A DNA stretch of 64,000 nt, taken from positions 124,001-188,000 of the forward strand of contig JAKFCU010000036.1 of assembly GCA_036676475.1 (NCBI GenBank), in the 5' to 3' direction. Positions 52,227 through 61,582 of this stretch are shown one piece after another. The notes beneath the pieces were generated by a model. The model had not been told where the DNA came from, searched no databases, and saw nothing but the letters and a program-made list of their open reading frames with translations. The number at the start of each line of letters is the position of its first letter. Within the stretch, counting starts at the first letter, position 1. The stretch is from LC029 sp036676475 (GTDB taxonomy: Bacteria; Bacillota; Bacilli; Aneurinibacillales; RAOX-1). A program made the translations under genes and the position numbers.

Positions 52227-54160
52227 TTGGGAAACGGCTAGGTGGTCGTTATGAAGTGGAACAGCGGATTGGTGGAGGAGGCATGGCAGTTGTTTATAAA
52301 GCCCATGATAATCTACTCAACCGTACGGTTGCATTGAAGCTTCTTCGTTCCCAATTTGGACATGATGATGAATTTATCAATCGATTTCGAAGGGAAGCTC
52401 AAGCAGCAGCCAGTTTGTCCCACCCCCATGTAGTCAATGTTTACGATGTGGGGGAGGAAGATGAAATCCAATACATTGTGATGGAATACGTAGAGGGGCA
52501 GACACTAAAAGAGCTGATTATCCAAGAAGGCCCCCTCAATATCGAGGATGCCATCCAAATTGCCAGTCAAATTTGTGATGCCCTGGAACATGCCCATCAT
52601 AATCATATTATTCACCGGGATATTAAACCTCATAATATCTTGATCGGTAAGCGTGGGAGAATCAAGGTTACAGATTTTGGGATAGCTCGTGCGGTAACGT
52701 CAGCTACGATCACTCATACGGGTTCGGTCATTGGTTCGGTTCATTATTTCTCTCCTGAGCAAGCTAGAGGCGGAATAAGCGGCGAAAAGTCGGACATCTA
52801 TTCTTTGGGGATTGTTCTCTATGAAATGGTAACAGGAAAAGTCCCTTTTTCCGGAGATTCACCGATTAGTGTGGCATTAAAGCATCTTCAGGAAGAGATT
52901 GTCCCGCCTCGCCAGATGAATCCCGATATTCCGCAAAGTGTTGAAAACGTCATTTTTCGCGCTTTGGTTAAGGATCCTTTGCATCGGTATCAATCAGCCA
53001 AAGAAATGCAGCGTGATCTGCGGACCTGTTTAAATCCGGAAAGACTAAACGAACCTAAATTTGTGGTAGATCACGATGATGAAGAAGCAACAAGGGTAAT
53101 TCCGGCGATTACTCCTGATATGCTGAATCAGTACGAAGGGGAAGCTAGTGAGGAATATGGACCCGTCCCAAAAGATACCCCTCCGATCATACAGGGGAAA
53201 CCCGAGCGCAGATGGTTGAAGTCCATTGGGTGGATCAGTTTTCTATCCTTGTTCTTTATTGTGGCACTTTATGGGTTTAACTTTCTCATCAGTATTTTTT
53301 ATGTTCCAGAAGTGGTGACTCCTCGAGTAGAAAATATGCAGCTAGAAGAAGCCTTAAAAGATCTTAAGGACAAGGATCTGAAATACGTCATTGAGGAAAA
53401 ATTCAATGATGAAATACCGAAGGGGATGATTATTCGGCAGTCCCCGTCACCAGGGATGAGGGTAAAGCAGAATAGTGATATTACCCTTTACGTAAGCAAA
53501 GGACAACAACAAATGCCGATGCCGGATCTCATGGCTTTGCCGGAAAGGCATATAGAGGTGAAATTAGCCAAATTTGCCAAGGTGAAAATAGAGCGAAAAC
53601 CAAGCAACGAATACGCAAGCGGGATGGTCATGGCTCAAGAACCCCCAGCTGGAACGATGGTAAGTCCATCACAAACCGATGTTATCATTACGGTCAGTAA
53701 GGGAAAACAAACGGTGGAGATGCCGAATCTCATAGGATTGACGGCCGAAGAGGCTAAGTCGGTTCTCTTGAAAAATGGATTGGAAGAAGGGAAAATAAAG
53801 CAGGAACCTAGCTATCAGAAAAAAGGGACCGTCTTTCGGCAGTATCCCTTCCAACCGGGGAGTCAGGCTTCACCTGGAGCAGAAATAGAGTTGGGAGTCA
53901 GCAACGGTTATCCTTCGGATGCTAGAATGGTTTCGGAGCCTGTGCTTGTCATGCTAGGAGACCAGTCTGCGGCAGATATTATGATTGTGGTAACAGATGC
54001 TCGCGGAACGGATCAAGAATTGGTAAAAAAAACCATTCGACAATCTGAAACGTTTACCATCGAAGTTGTCCTGTCCCCTTCACAAAATGCGACAGTCACG
54101 ATTTATAAAGATGGAAGTTTACTGGAAAAAAGGAACATCCAATATGCCAATGTTCCATGA
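52223..54160 (+). CDS. prkC: Ser/Thr protein kinase PrkC with PASTA repeats
   Basis: A 645-residue membrane kinase that senses muropeptides and, in Bacillus, triggers spore germination. The kinase domain (about 8-270) has GGGGMAVVYKA, Lys39 in VALKLL, HRD at 131-133 (Asp133) and DFG starting at Asp151. A linker and one membrane helix (about 333-355) lead to three PASTA repeats (about 360-428, 430-494, 496-562) and a C-terminal beta domain. The start overlaps the prpC stop (ATGA). Confidence 0.96.
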   Translation: MIGKRLGGRYEVEQRIGGGGMAVVYKAHDNLLNRTVALKLLRSQFGHDDEFINRFRREAQAAASLSHPHVVNVYDVGEEDEIQYIVMEYVEGQTLKELIIQEGPLNIEDAIQIASQICDALEHAHHNHIIHRDIKPHNILIGKRGRIKVTDFGIARAVTSATITHTGSVIGSVHYFSPEQARGGISGEKSDIYSLGIVLYEMVTGKVPFSGDSPISVALKHLQEEIVPPRQMNPDIPQSVENVIFRALVKDPLHRYQSAKEMQRDLRTCLNPERLNEPKFVVDHDDEEATRVIPAITPDMLNQYEGEASEEYGPVPKDTPPIIQGKPERRWLKSIGWISFLSLFFIVALYGFNFLISIFYVPEVVTPRVENMQLEEALKDLKDKDLKYVIEEKFNDEIPKGMIIRQSPSPGMRVKQNSDITLYVSKGQQQMPMPDLMALPERHIEVKLAKFAKVKIERKPSNEYASGMVMAQEPPAGTMVSPSQTDVIITVSKGKQTVEMPNLIGLTAEEAKSVLLKNGLEEGKIKQEPSYQKKGTVFRQYPFQPGSQASPGAEIELGVSNGYPSDARMVSEPVLVMLGDQSAADIMIVVTDARGTDQELVKKTIRQSETFTIEVVLSPSQNATVTIYKDGSLLEKRNIQYANVP

Positions 54161-54174
54161 TCGGGAGGATTTTC

Positions 54175-55047
54175 ATGCCTGAAGGCAGGATTATTAAGGC
54201 ATTAAGCGGTTTTTACTATGTCCTTGACGGAGAGACCATTTGGCAATGCCGGGCAAGAGGACTGTTTAAGAAACAAGGGATTTCTCCTTTGGTTGGCGAT
54301 TGGGTAAGTTATTCTCAAGAGCAAAATCAGGAAGGATATGTACTCACTATTGAAGATCGAACCAGCGAGCTGGTTCGTCCCCCCATAGCAAATGTTGACC
54401 AAGCAGTGTTGATCTTTTCCCTGGTAGAACCCGATTTTAGCCACCATCTCCTTGATAAATTTTTGGTGCATACGGAATCAGCAGGGTTAAACGCGATTAT
54501 CTGCTTGTCTAAAGCGGACTTGTCCAATAAGGGGTTAGATTCGATCAGGGAGCTGTATCAAAGTATTGGGTATAAGGTGTTGGCGACCAGCAAGGGAACA
54601 GATCTGGGTAAAGAGGAACTAACGGATATATTGAGAGGCCATATCTCTGTATTTGCTGGTCAATCAGGAGTAGGAAAGTCTACTTTATTGAATGCCATAT
54701 TACCCGGTATTAATTTGCAAACAGGTCTAATCAGCGAGCGTCTTCGACGTGGAAAACATACGACACGCCATGTCGAGTTAATTCCTATTGATGGAGGCTT
54801 TGTAGCCGATACTCCGGGATTTAGCCAACTTGACTTTATTGAAATGGAGCCGGAAGATCTGAGTCATTATTACAAAGAAATGAAGGAGTATGTCCCTGAT
54901 TGCAAGTTTCGTGGCTGTTTGCATGTCAGTGAACCCAAATGTGCAGTTCGTGCCGCGCTGGAAAAAGGGGAAATTCAAACTTCAAGATATGAAAGCTATA
55001 CGCAGTTTTTACAAGAGATAAAAGAAGAGAAGAAGCGGAGGTATTGA
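54175..55047 (+). CDS. rsgA: Ribosome small subunit-dependent GTPase RsgA
   Basis: A 290-residue circularly permuted GTPase that helps mature the 30S subunit. An N-terminal OB fold (about 1-68) precedes the GTPase domain with SKADLS (G4) before GQSGVGKSTLLN (G1) and DTPGFSQ (G3). The zinc motif at the C-terminus is DCKFRGCLHVSEPKC. ATG 54175 follows GGGAGG by six bases; an ATG overlapping the prkC stop (54157) has no ribosome site. Confidence 0.96.
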   Translation: MPEGRIIKALSGFYYVLDGETIWQCRARGLFKKQGISPLVGDWVSYSQEQNQEGYVLTIEDRTSELVRPPIANVDQAVLIFSLVEPDFSHHLLDKFLVHTESAGLNAIICLSKADLSNKGLDSIRELYQSIGYKVLATSKGTDLGKEELTDILRGHISVFAGQSGVGKSTLLNAILPGINLQTGLISERLRRGKHTTRHVELIPIDGGFVADTPGFSQLDFIEMEPEDLSHYYKEMKEYVPDCKFRGCLHVSEPKCAVRAALEKGEIQTSRYESYTQFLQEIKEEKKRRY

Positions 55048-55052
55048 GTTTT

Positions 55053-55721
55053 ATGGCTGATTTACCAATTAAAATTGCTCCATCGATTTTATCTGCCGAT
55101 TTCGCCAAATTAGGGGAGGAAATCCGCGAGGTTGAAGCAGGGGGAGCCGATTATATTCATGTGGATGTTATGGATGGGCACTTTGTTCCTAATATTACGA
55201 TTGGGCCACTCGTGGTTTCGGCCATTCGTCCCCATACGCCATTGACTTTAGATGTACACTTGATGATTGAGAATCCTGATCGTTATATTCCTGATTTTGT
55301 TAAACAAGGGGCAGATTTGATCTGTGTTCATCAAGAAGCGTGTATCCATTTACATCGAACCATACATCTTATTAAAGATTTAGGGGTTAAGGCCGCTGTA
55401 GCCTTAAACCCAGCAACCCCGATTTATACGATTGAGCATGTGTTAGAGGATCTAGATATGGTATTGCTGATGACAGTTAACCCTGGATTTGGAGGACAAA
55501 AGTTTATTTCTAGCGTTCTTCCAAAAATCAAAGAACTTCGCAAGAAGTTGGATGAACGGGGACTTCAGCATGTGGAGATCGAAGTCGATGGAGGAATCAA
55601 CGCCGAAACGGCTCGTTTAGTTATCGATGCGGGAGCGAATGTATTGGTGGCTGGAAATGCGATTTATAGTCAGGCAGACCGGAAATCAGCCATTCAGGCG
55701 ATCCGAAATGCTTATCTATAG
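55053..55721 (+). CDS. rpe: Ribulose-phosphate 3-epimerase
   Basis: A 222-residue TIM-barrel epimerase linking ribulose-5-P and xylulose-5-P in the pentose phosphate pathway. IAPSILSADFAKLG, HVDVMDGHFVPN, DVHLMIENPD and VNPGFGGQKFI carry the metal-binding histidines and aspartates. ATG 55053 was chosen because GGAGGT ends ten bases before; a TTG at 55044 is too close. A terminator follows, so it ends the def-to-rpe run. Confidence 0.96.
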   Translation: MADLPIKIAPSILSADFAKLGEEIREVEAGGADYIHVDVMDGHFVPNITIGPLVVSAIRPHTPLTLDVHLMIENPDRYIPDFVKQGADLICVHQEACIHLHRTIHLIKDLGVKAAVALNPATPIYTIEHVLEDLDMVLLMTVNPGFGGQKFISSVLPKIKELRKKLDERGLQHVEIEVDGGINAETARLVIDAGANVLVAGNAIYSQADRKSAIQAIRNAYL

Positions 55722-55738
55722 TAAATAAGATATGTAAG

Positions 55739-55771
55739 TGGCTGACTCCATTCGAAGAATGAGTCAGCCAT
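55739..55771. terminator. Bidirectional terminator between rpe and the inverted gene
   Basis: TGGCTGACTC-CATTC and GAATGAGTCAGCCA form the stem, with T-rich sequence on the plus side; it separates convergent genes. Confidence 0.75.
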
Positions 55772-55778
55772 TCTATTT

Positions 55779-56204
55779 TCAAATCTTTTGCGCTTGCTGT
55801 TCCCAGAATTCTTCATATATTTCACGCCGTTCTTTTTCATCAACGAGTACTCTAAATCCTTGTTCTTTGAGGAATAATTCGATCCTTGAATCATGCTGAT
55901 TCCAATAAATTGGCTTTTGCAGCAGGTAGGATTCATATTTTAAAAATTCGAGACAACGAAGGGCATCCGGTATAGATTTGGGCGTGTAGGTGATTTCCTC
56001 TAGTTCGATGTGGCGGTGATATACCTTGTAATGAAATTCAAGAACATCGTTGACCATCGTCATTAATCCTTCCTGATTACTAATAAATTTCCCTTGTATA
56101 CTTTTACAGAACTGTTTGACCCTGCTCCTTTGCAAATATTGAGGAAATAGAACCATATTGGTTTTATGAATAGATGGGGGAGTAAACAGTGCCGCTTGTC
56201 CCAT
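55779..56204 (-). CDS. Unknown protein at the thiN position
   Basis: A 141-residue soluble protein that I do not recognise. It is rich in aromatic and charged residues (for example EFHYKVYHRHIELEEITY) with a helical C-terminus (DEKERREIYEEFWEQQAQ). There is no signal or membrane segment and no known motif. It is transcribed against its neighbours, with AAGGAGGC upstream on the minus strand. In B. subtilis thiN lies between rpe and spoVM; this protein is shorter and shows no thiamine pyrophosphokinase motif. Confidence 0.6.
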   Translation of the reverse strand: MGQAALFTPPSIHKTNMVLFPQYLQRSRVKQFCKSIQGKFISNQEGLMTMVNDVLEFHYKVYHRHIELEEITYTPKSIPDALRCLEFLKYESYLLQKPIYWNQHDSRIELFLKEQGFRVLVDEKERREIYEEFWEQQAQKI

Positions 56205-56422
56205 AGTGTAGCCTCCTTAAATCTTTTAGTACAACTTATGAAGTATAAATAGGTATTAGAACGAAAATGGACCAATATTATTTTTAGGAACATTTCTGGG
56301 GGGAAGTTGAATATACTTTACTACATGTGATTTGATCATCAATCCACAGAGGCACTCATAACTTTCCTCAAGGGACAGGGTTAATGACGGAGTGAATTTT
56401 TAGGAGGCGAGGAGGGACAGTC

Positions 56423-56503
56423 ATGAAATTTTATACAATTAAGCTACCAAGGTTTATCGGGGGGATGGTAAAGGCTGTATTGGGAGCCTTCAGAAAGAAA
56501 TAA
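56423..56503 (+). CDS. spoVM: Stage V sporulation protein SpoVM
   Basis: A 26-residue amphipathic peptide, MKFYTIKLPRFIGGMVKAVL plus GAFRKK, almost identical to B. subtilis SpoVM. It recognises the convex outer forespore membrane, recruits the SpoIVA coat platform and interacts with FtsH. GGAGGGAC lies five bases before the ATG. Its small size makes it easy to miss. It should be under sigma-E control; no clear -35/-10 pair could be fixed in the gap upstream. Confidence 0.97.
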   Translation: MKFYTIKLPRFIGGMVKAVLGAFRKK

Positions 56504-56534
56504 AAAAAGCACCTGACACGGTGCTTTTTTTTTA
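56504..56534. terminator. Bidirectional terminator between spoVM and rpmB
   Basis: AAAAAAAGCACC and GGTGCTTTTTTTTT form the stem around TGACAC, with A- and T-runs suiting both converging genes. Confidence 0.9.
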
Positions 56535-56542
56535 TATGGTAA

Positions 56543-56731
56543 TTATACACGGGTAACCTTACCAGATCTCAATGCCTTTGCGCTAACATAAACGCGTTTA
56601 GGCTTACCGTCTACTAAGATACGGACTTTCTGAACGTTAACACCCCAAGAGCGCTTCGATGCGCGGTTCGAGTGACTTCTTCTATTACCAGTACTAGCTT
56701 TCTTACCAGTTACGAAACATACGCGTGCCAT
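56543..56731 (-). CDS. rpmB: 50S ribosomal protein L28
   Basis: A 62-residue L28 with MARVCFVTGKKASTGNRRSH and KVRILVDGKPKRVYVSAKAL. It has one cysteine only, so it is the zinc-free form. The start MARV fits because GGAGGTGG lies five bases upstream on the minus strand; an in-frame ATG three codons earlier is not needed. It is transcribed against the rest of the region, as in B. subtilis. Confidence 0.97.
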   Translation of the reverse strand: MARVCFVTGKKASTGNRRSHSNRASKRSWGVNVQKVRILVDGKPKRVYVSAKALRSGKVTRV

Positions 56732-56780
56732 TTTTTCCACCTCCCTGATACAACACTATCAGTAAACAAAATACTAAAAT

Positions 56781-56809
56781 ATAATAACATACTATGATTG
56801 CTTTCGCAA
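56781..56809 (-). promoter_or_regulatory. Candidate sigma-A promoter of rpmB
   Basis: On the minus strand TTGCGA (-35) and TATTAT (-10) are separated by 17 bases, some 50 bases before the rpmB start. Confidence 0.5.
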
Positions 56810-56985
56810 TAGAAAGTGGACCAGTTATTTTCGGGAGCAGGTTGGAAGCCTTTTAATTAAAAATTATTTATAGTAAAATTGGAAGCAATGATTCTATGTA
56901 CCGTTTGGAGTTATTAGCATTCAATAAACAAATGCTATGAGCATGATCTTCTGCCAACCCAAATAAAAATGAGGAGAAGATGCAT

Positions 56986-57348
56986 ATGAATATGGAGATG
57001 AATACCTCTTTAGGAAAGATTGATGTTTCAAATGAAGTCGTCGCTACGATAGCTGGAGGAGCGACAGTGGATTGCTATGGATTAGTGGGTATGGCCTCTC
57101 GAAAGGCCCTTAAAGATGGATTTACAGAGCTTTTGGGTAGGGAAAACTTAAGCCGGGGTGTTCTGGTTCGAGACCAGGATGGCCGGATGGAGATTGATCT
57201 ATATATTATTGTAAGCTATGGCGTAAAGATTTCTGAAGTAGCCCACAATGTGCAAACCAAGGTGAAATATACGCTAAAACAAATGCTGGGTCTTGATGTG
57301 GATAGTATTCATGTATTTGTTCAAGGGGTCAGGGTGTCTGAACCGTAG
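56986..57348 (+). CDS. yloU: Asp23/Gls24 family protein YloU
   Basis: A 120-residue Asp23 (DUF322) protein with IDVSNEVVATIAGGATVDCY near the N-terminus and YIIVSYGVKISEVAHNVQTK, the same length as B. subtilis YloU. Family members associate with the membrane and envelope stress; the gene precedes fakA in many Firmicutes. ATG 56986 was preferred (nine bases after GAGGAG) over ATG 56980. fakA begins 17 bases after its stop. Confidence 0.94.
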   Translation: MNMEMNTSLGKIDVSNEVVATIAGGATVDCYGLVGMASRKALKDGFTELLGRENLSRGVLVRDQDGRMEIDLYIIVSYGVKISEVAHNVQTKVKYTLKQMLGLDVDSIHVFVQGVRVSEP

Positions 57349-57365
57349 GTCAGGAGGTGCTATTT

Positions 57366-59060
57366 GTGACAATGAAGGAATTGCAGGCAAAAGATTTAAT
57401 GAACATGTTGTTAGCTGGAGCATCGGAGCTATCCCGTCAAGCTTCCCGTGTGGATGCCATGAATGTCTTTCCTGTACCCGATGGGGATACGGGAACCAAT
57501 ATGAATCTGACGATGTCTTCTGGAGCATTAGAGATACAGAAACGACGTGGTGACGAACATGCAGGGAAAGTGGCTCAATCCTTTTCAAAGGGACTGTTAA
57601 TGGGGGCTAGAGGAAATTCAGGAGTGATTCTTTCCCAATTGTTTCGTGGATTCAGCAAGGCTATTGCGGAGGAAGAGACAATCTCTGCACAAAAGCTGGC
57701 TCATGCCTTCACTCAGGGGGTGACCATGGCTTATGAGGCGGTCATGAAGCCTGTTGAAGGAACGATTTTGACCGTTGCCAGGGAAGCGGCAGCAGGTGCT
57801 GCCAAGGCAGCCCAAAGAACAAGTGACGTCCTTGCTGTCATAAAGGCTACATTAGAGGCAGCAGAAGAATCATTAGCTCGTACCCCGGATCTCTTGCCTG
57901 TCTTAAAAGAAGTAGGTGTCGTTGATTCAGGTGGACAAGGCCTCGTCATCATTTATCAGGGATTTTATCAAGCGCTTTCTGGAAATTCATTCTTTGTTGT
58001 CCATGAAGGGAACGGCGAAAGCCACAAGGAAGCTGATTTTGGACAAGCTTATCAAGTAGAGCGTGCCCAAATGCACTTAAAGACAGAAGATATCCATTAT
58101 GGTTACTGTACGGAATTTCTGGTGCGGTTAAAGGGGGAAGAAGGTTTCCAACAGTCCTCTTTTCGGGAGAACATGAGCCGTTTCGGTGATTCTTTATTGG
58201 TGGTTGCAGATGAGGATCTGGTCAAGATCCATATTCATAGTGAACGACCAGGAGAAGTGCTGTCCTTTGGTCAGAAATTTGGTGAATTAATTGGGATTAA
58301 AATTGAAAATATGAGAGAACAGCATTCTCAGATTGTGGAGCAAGAAGGCAAGGATGAAGCAGTCCGGGAGGGTGCTCAGAAATTGTCTCCTGACAAACTC
58401 CCTCTTCCTTACGGGGTTGTAGCGGTAGCCATGGGGAATGGGATTACCGATGTGATGAGGAGTTTAGGTGTGGATCAGGTAGTGGCCGGCGGACAGTCCA
58501 TGAATCCCAGTACAGAGGATTTAATCAACGCCGCTTCACGTCTTCAGGCAGAGCACATCCTATTTCTCCCCAATAATAAGAATGTGATTTTGGCTGCTGA
58601 ACAGGCGGCAAAATTATTATCCATTCCTGCTACCGTGATTCCCAGTCGATCTATTCCTCAAGGAATGGCTGCCATGTTGGCCTTCCGAATGGATCAGTCT
58701 CCTGAAAAAAACAAAGAAGAGATGGTCAATGCTATTTCTCGTGTAAAAACAGGGCAGGTGACCTATGCTGTTCGCGATACAAAGTTGGATCAGCTGGAAA
58801 TTAATAAGGGTGATTTCTTAGGGATGGCAGAGGGAGAAATCATCACAACCGGACATACATCATCGGAAGTGGCTCTTCAACTGCTTTCCCAAATGGTAGA
58901 TGATGATGATGAGATCATCACTATTTTTTACGGAGAAGAAATTCAAGCACATGTTGCAGAAAACCTGGCAGATACCTTGGAGGGGGTGTATCCCGATCGG
59001 GAAATTGAACTTCACCATGGCGGACAGCCTCTGTACTCTTATATCTTTTCGGTGGAATAA
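57366..59060 (+). CDS. fakA: Fatty acid kinase catalytic subunit FakA (YloV, DAK family)
   Basis: A 564-residue protein with an N-terminal DhaL-type kinase domain (VFPVPDGDTGTNMNL at about 35-49 binds ATP and magnesium; GARGNSGVILSQ follows), a middle domain and a C-terminal DAK1-like domain. FakA phosphorylates acyl groups carried by FakB/DegV-type proteins, one of which is the next gene. GTG 57366 lies eight bases after AGGAGG; a GTG at 57357 is within that site. Confidence 0.93.
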   Translation: MTMKELQAKDLMNMLLAGASELSRQASRVDAMNVFPVPDGDTGTNMNLTMSSGALEIQKRRGDEHAGKVAQSFSKGLLMGARGNSGVILSQLFRGFSKAIAEEETISAQKLAHAFTQGVTMAYEAVMKPVEGTILTVAREAAAGAAKAAQRTSDVLAVIKATLEAAEESLARTPDLLPVLKEVGVVDSGGQGLVIIYQGFYQALSGNSFFVVHEGNGESHKEADFGQAYQVERAQMHLKTEDIHYGYCTEFLVRLKGEEGFQQSSFRENMSRFGDSLLVVADEDLVKIHIHSERPGEVLSFGQKFGELIGIKIENMREQHSQIVEQEGKDEAVREGAQKLSPDKLPLPYGVVAVAMGNGITDVMRSLGVDQVVAGGQSMNPSTEDLINAASRLQAEHILFLPNNKNVILAAEQAAKLLSIPATVIPSRSIPQGMAAMLAFRMDQSPEKNKEEMVNAISRVKTGQVTYAVRDTKLDQLEINKGDFLGMAEGEIITTGHTSSEVALQLLSQMVDDDDEIITIFYGEEIQAHVAENLADTLEGVYPDREIELHHGGQPLYSYIFSVE

Positions 59061-59077
59061 AAAAAAGGGGGAAAACG

Positions 59078-59935
59078 ATGGCTAACATTATAATGGTAAC
59101 GGATAGTACAGCGGATATTCCGAAGGAAATAGCGGAGCAGCTGGATATTCACATCGTGCCTTTGAAGGTACATATAGACGGACAAACCTATTTGGATGGT
59201 GTGACCATTACTCCATCGGCATTTTTTGATAAGTTGGCACAATCCGAGCAGTTTCCCTCAACTTCTCAGCCTTCTCCCATCGATTTTGAACAGAAGTACC
59301 TGGAAATTATTGATCAATATGGTCAAGATGTACAAATTATTTCTATTCACCTGTCTAGTGCATTAAGCGGCACTTTTCAATCTGCTAACTTAGCCCGAAA
59401 CATGGTCGGTTCAGATTTCGATATTACGGTCATTGACTCCAGGAAGGCTGCTTTTTTATTAGGAACGATGGTGGTACAAGCTGCAAGAGCGGTGAAAGAG
59501 GGACATAACAAAGAAGAATGTATTCAAATTATCGAAAAAATGAAGGCAAGCCAAAAGGATTTTTTTGTTGTTGATACACTGACCTATTTGCAAAAGGGTG
59601 GGAGAATTGGAAAAGCACAAGCCTTAATTGGGGCCTTGCTCAATGTCAAACCCATTCTAACGCTTAATGAAGCAGGGGAAGTCATTCCTTTTGATAAAGT
59701 GCGGGGAAAGAAAAAAGCAGTAGCCAAAATGATGGAGGAATTAAAGCAATATGCACAAGGCAAACGGGTCGTGGCCAGTGTTCTCTATGCGATAAACCTT
59801 CAAGAGGCAGAAGAGCTTAAAAACCAATTGCAGGAACAATTTGATATTGAAGAGATTACATTGTCAGAAGTAGGACCGGTAATTGGCGCTCATGTTGGGC
59901 CTAATGTCCTTGCTGTTTCGATGTGTAAGCTTTAG
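59078..59935 (+). CDS. degV: DegV family fatty-acid-binding protein
   Basis: A 285-residue DegV/FakB protein. VTDSTADIPKEI at the N-terminus, SSALSGTF (the acyl carboxylate-binding Ser-containing loop) and TYLQKGGRIGKAQALIG are diagnostic. It binds a fatty acid for phosphorylation by FakA, encoded 17 bases upstream, so the pair forms a route for incorporating exogenous fatty acids. AAAGGGGG precedes the ATG. A strong terminator follows. Confidence 0.92.
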   Translation: MANIIMVTDSTADIPKEIAEQLDIHIVPLKVHIDGQTYLDGVTITPSAFFDKLAQSEQFPSTSQPSPIDFEQKYLEIIDQYGQDVQIISIHLSSALSGTFQSANLARNMVGSDFDITVIDSRKAAFLLGTMVVQAARAVKEGHNKEECIQIIEKMKASQKDFFVVDTLTYLQKGGRIGKAQALIGALLNVKPILTLNEAGEVIPFDKVRGKKKAVAKMMEELKQYAQGKRVVASVLYAINLQEAEELKNQLQEQFDIEEITLSEVGPVIGAHVGPNVLAVSMCKL

Positions 59936-59967
59936 AGGGAAGGAATAAAGTATTTCCTTCCCTCTTC
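59933..59967 (+). terminator. Terminator after degV
   Basis: AGAGGGAAGGAA and TTCCTTCCCTCT form a 12-bp stem around TAAAGTAT, starting at the degV stop. The T-run is short. Confidence 0.68.
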
Positions 59968-60000
59968 CGTTATAGAAAATGGAGAGGGGATCGCATTTTT

Positions 60001-60669
60001 ATGAAGTATCGCTCTGTTTTTGATATTATTGGACCAATCATGATTGGTCCTTCCAGTTCCCATACGGCTGGGGCTGCCCGTATTGGTTTAATGGCCCGCA
60101 ATTTATTTGGCAAACAGCCGAAAAAGGCGGAAATCCTTTTTCTAGGTTCTTTTGCTAAAACGTATAAGGGGCATGGGACCGACATTGCGATCATCGGGGG
60201 TATCCTAGGGCTGAATACTTTTGATAAACGAATTGTAGATTCTTATCAAATGGCGCAGCAAATGAATATAGAAATAGAGATTCGAGTTTCTGAGGATGTT
60301 CCCAATCACCCGAATACAGCTTGGATTACGCTGATGGATGATAAGGATCGGATAACTGTCCAAGGCATCTCCATAGGTGGGGGGAAGATGGAGATTACTG
60401 GAATTAACGAGTATGCGGTTCGCGTCACGGGAGAGGTGCCCACCTTGTTGCTTTGGCATGAAGACCGCTATGGTGTAGTGGCATCTGTTTCTCAGGTTCT
60501 GGCAAACCATCGTGTGAATATCGGTTATATGGAAATGGCCCGCCTTGATAAAGGATTGGAGTCGCTGATGGTCATAGAAGCGGATCAACCCTTGTCCCCT
60601 GACGTGTGTCAAGAGATTGAAGCCTTCTCTTACATCCACAAGGTGTTGAGTTTAGCTAGCTTATCTTAA
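60001..60669 (+). CDS. sdaAB: L-serine dehydratase beta subunit
   Basis: A 222-residue subunit of the iron-sulfur L-serine deaminase, which makes pyruvate and ammonia. FDIIGPIMIGPSSSHTAGAARIG is the family signature at 6-28. A C-terminal ACT domain (about 150-220, RYGVVASVSQVLANHRVNIGY) probably senses serine. GGAGAGGGG lies upstream of the ATG. It is paired with sdaAA. Confidence 0.95.
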   Translation: MKYRSVFDIIGPIMIGPSSSHTAGAARIGLMARNLFGKQPKKAEILFLGSFAKTYKGHGTDIAIIGGILGLNTFDKRIVDSYQMAQQMNIEIEIRVSEDVPNHPNTAWITLMDDKDRITVQGISIGGGKMEITGINEYAVRVTGEVPTLLLWHEDRYGVVASVSQVLANHRVNIGYMEMARLDKGLESLMVIEADQPLSPDVCQEIEAFSYIHKVLSLASLS

Positions 60670-60694
60670 GTTGATTGGTTAGGAAGTGAACAGA

Positions 60695-61582
60695 ATGGGT
60701 TTTCGAACGATTGCAGAATTAGTGCAGCTCACTCAATCAGAAAACAAGTCCATTGCACAGATTATGGTGGATACGGAAGTTGAATTTTCTGGCAAGAGTC
60801 GTGAGGAAGTCATCCAACTCATGGAGAAAAATTTAGGAATTATGGAAGAAGCAGTCAAACGGGGAATTGCCGAAGAAGAGCGATCCCGCAGCGGACTGAC
60901 AGGAGGAGATGCTGTTCTCCTGCAAAAATATATGAAGGAGCGTAAACCCCTATCCGGGGAGTTGCTATTGGATGCTGTGAGCAAATCGGTAGCTACTAAC
61001 GAGGTCAATGCCAAAATGGGTACGATCTGTGCAACACCAACGGCGGGTGCTTGTGGTATTGTACCGGGAACTCTTTTTGCAGTCGCTCCTAAGCTGAATG
61101 CATCTCGTGAACAAATGGTCAATTATTTATTTACAGCGGGTGCAATGGGTTTAGTTATTGCGAATAACGCTTTCATTTCCGGGGCTGCTGGTGGATGCCA
61201 GGCAGAAGTTGGCTCGGCTACCGCCATGGCTGCAGCAGCTGTTGTAGAGATGGCAGGCGGGAGTGCCGAGCAGTCAGCACAGGCAGCAGCAATTGCCCTG
61301 AAAAATCTGCTCGGTTTAGTATGTGATCCTGTAGCGGGTTTGGTTGAGGTGCCTTGCGTTAAACGGAATGCGATGGGTGCTGCGGTGGCCCTGACCGCTG
61401 CGGATATGGCTTTAGCCGGCATTCGGAGTGCGATTCCGCCGGATGAGGTAGTGGAGGCCATGTACCGGATTGGCTGTGCCATGCCGAATACGTTAAAAGA
61501 AACAGCGTTAGGGGGGTTAGCGGCGACACCGACAGGTAAAGAATTGGAACGTCGGATTTTTGGTTCGCCGGAAAAAGGATGA
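60695..61582 (+). CDS. sdaAA: L-serine dehydratase alpha subunit
   Basis: A 295-residue subunit holding the oxygen-labile [4Fe-4S] cluster. The cysteines lie in TICATPTAGACGIVPG, in VCDPVAGLVEVPC and near GCAMPN. Glycine/alanine-rich helices are typical. ATG 60695 follows AGGAAGTG by six bases; a GTG at 60686 is part of that site. recG overlaps its stop by four bases, as in B. subtilis. Confidence 0.95.
   Translation: MGFRTIAELVQLTQSENKSIAQIMVDTEVEFSGKSREEVIQLMEKNLGIMEEAVKRGIAEEERSRSGLTGGDAVLLQKYMKERKPLSGELLLDAVSKSVATNEVNAKMGTICATPTAGACGIVPGTLFAVAPKLNASREQMVNYLFTAGAMGLVIANNAFISGAAGGCQAEVGSATAMAAAAVVEMAGGSAEQSAQAAAIALKNLLGLVCDPVAGLVEVPCVKRNAMGAAVALTAADMALAGIRSAIPPDEVVEAMYRIGCAMPNTLKETALGGLAATPTGKELERRIFGSPEKG

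Noticed and set aside
56205..56422. Sigma-E promoter of spoVM
   Set aside because: A sigma-E promoter is expected, but no -35/-10 pair with correct spacing could be found with confidence.
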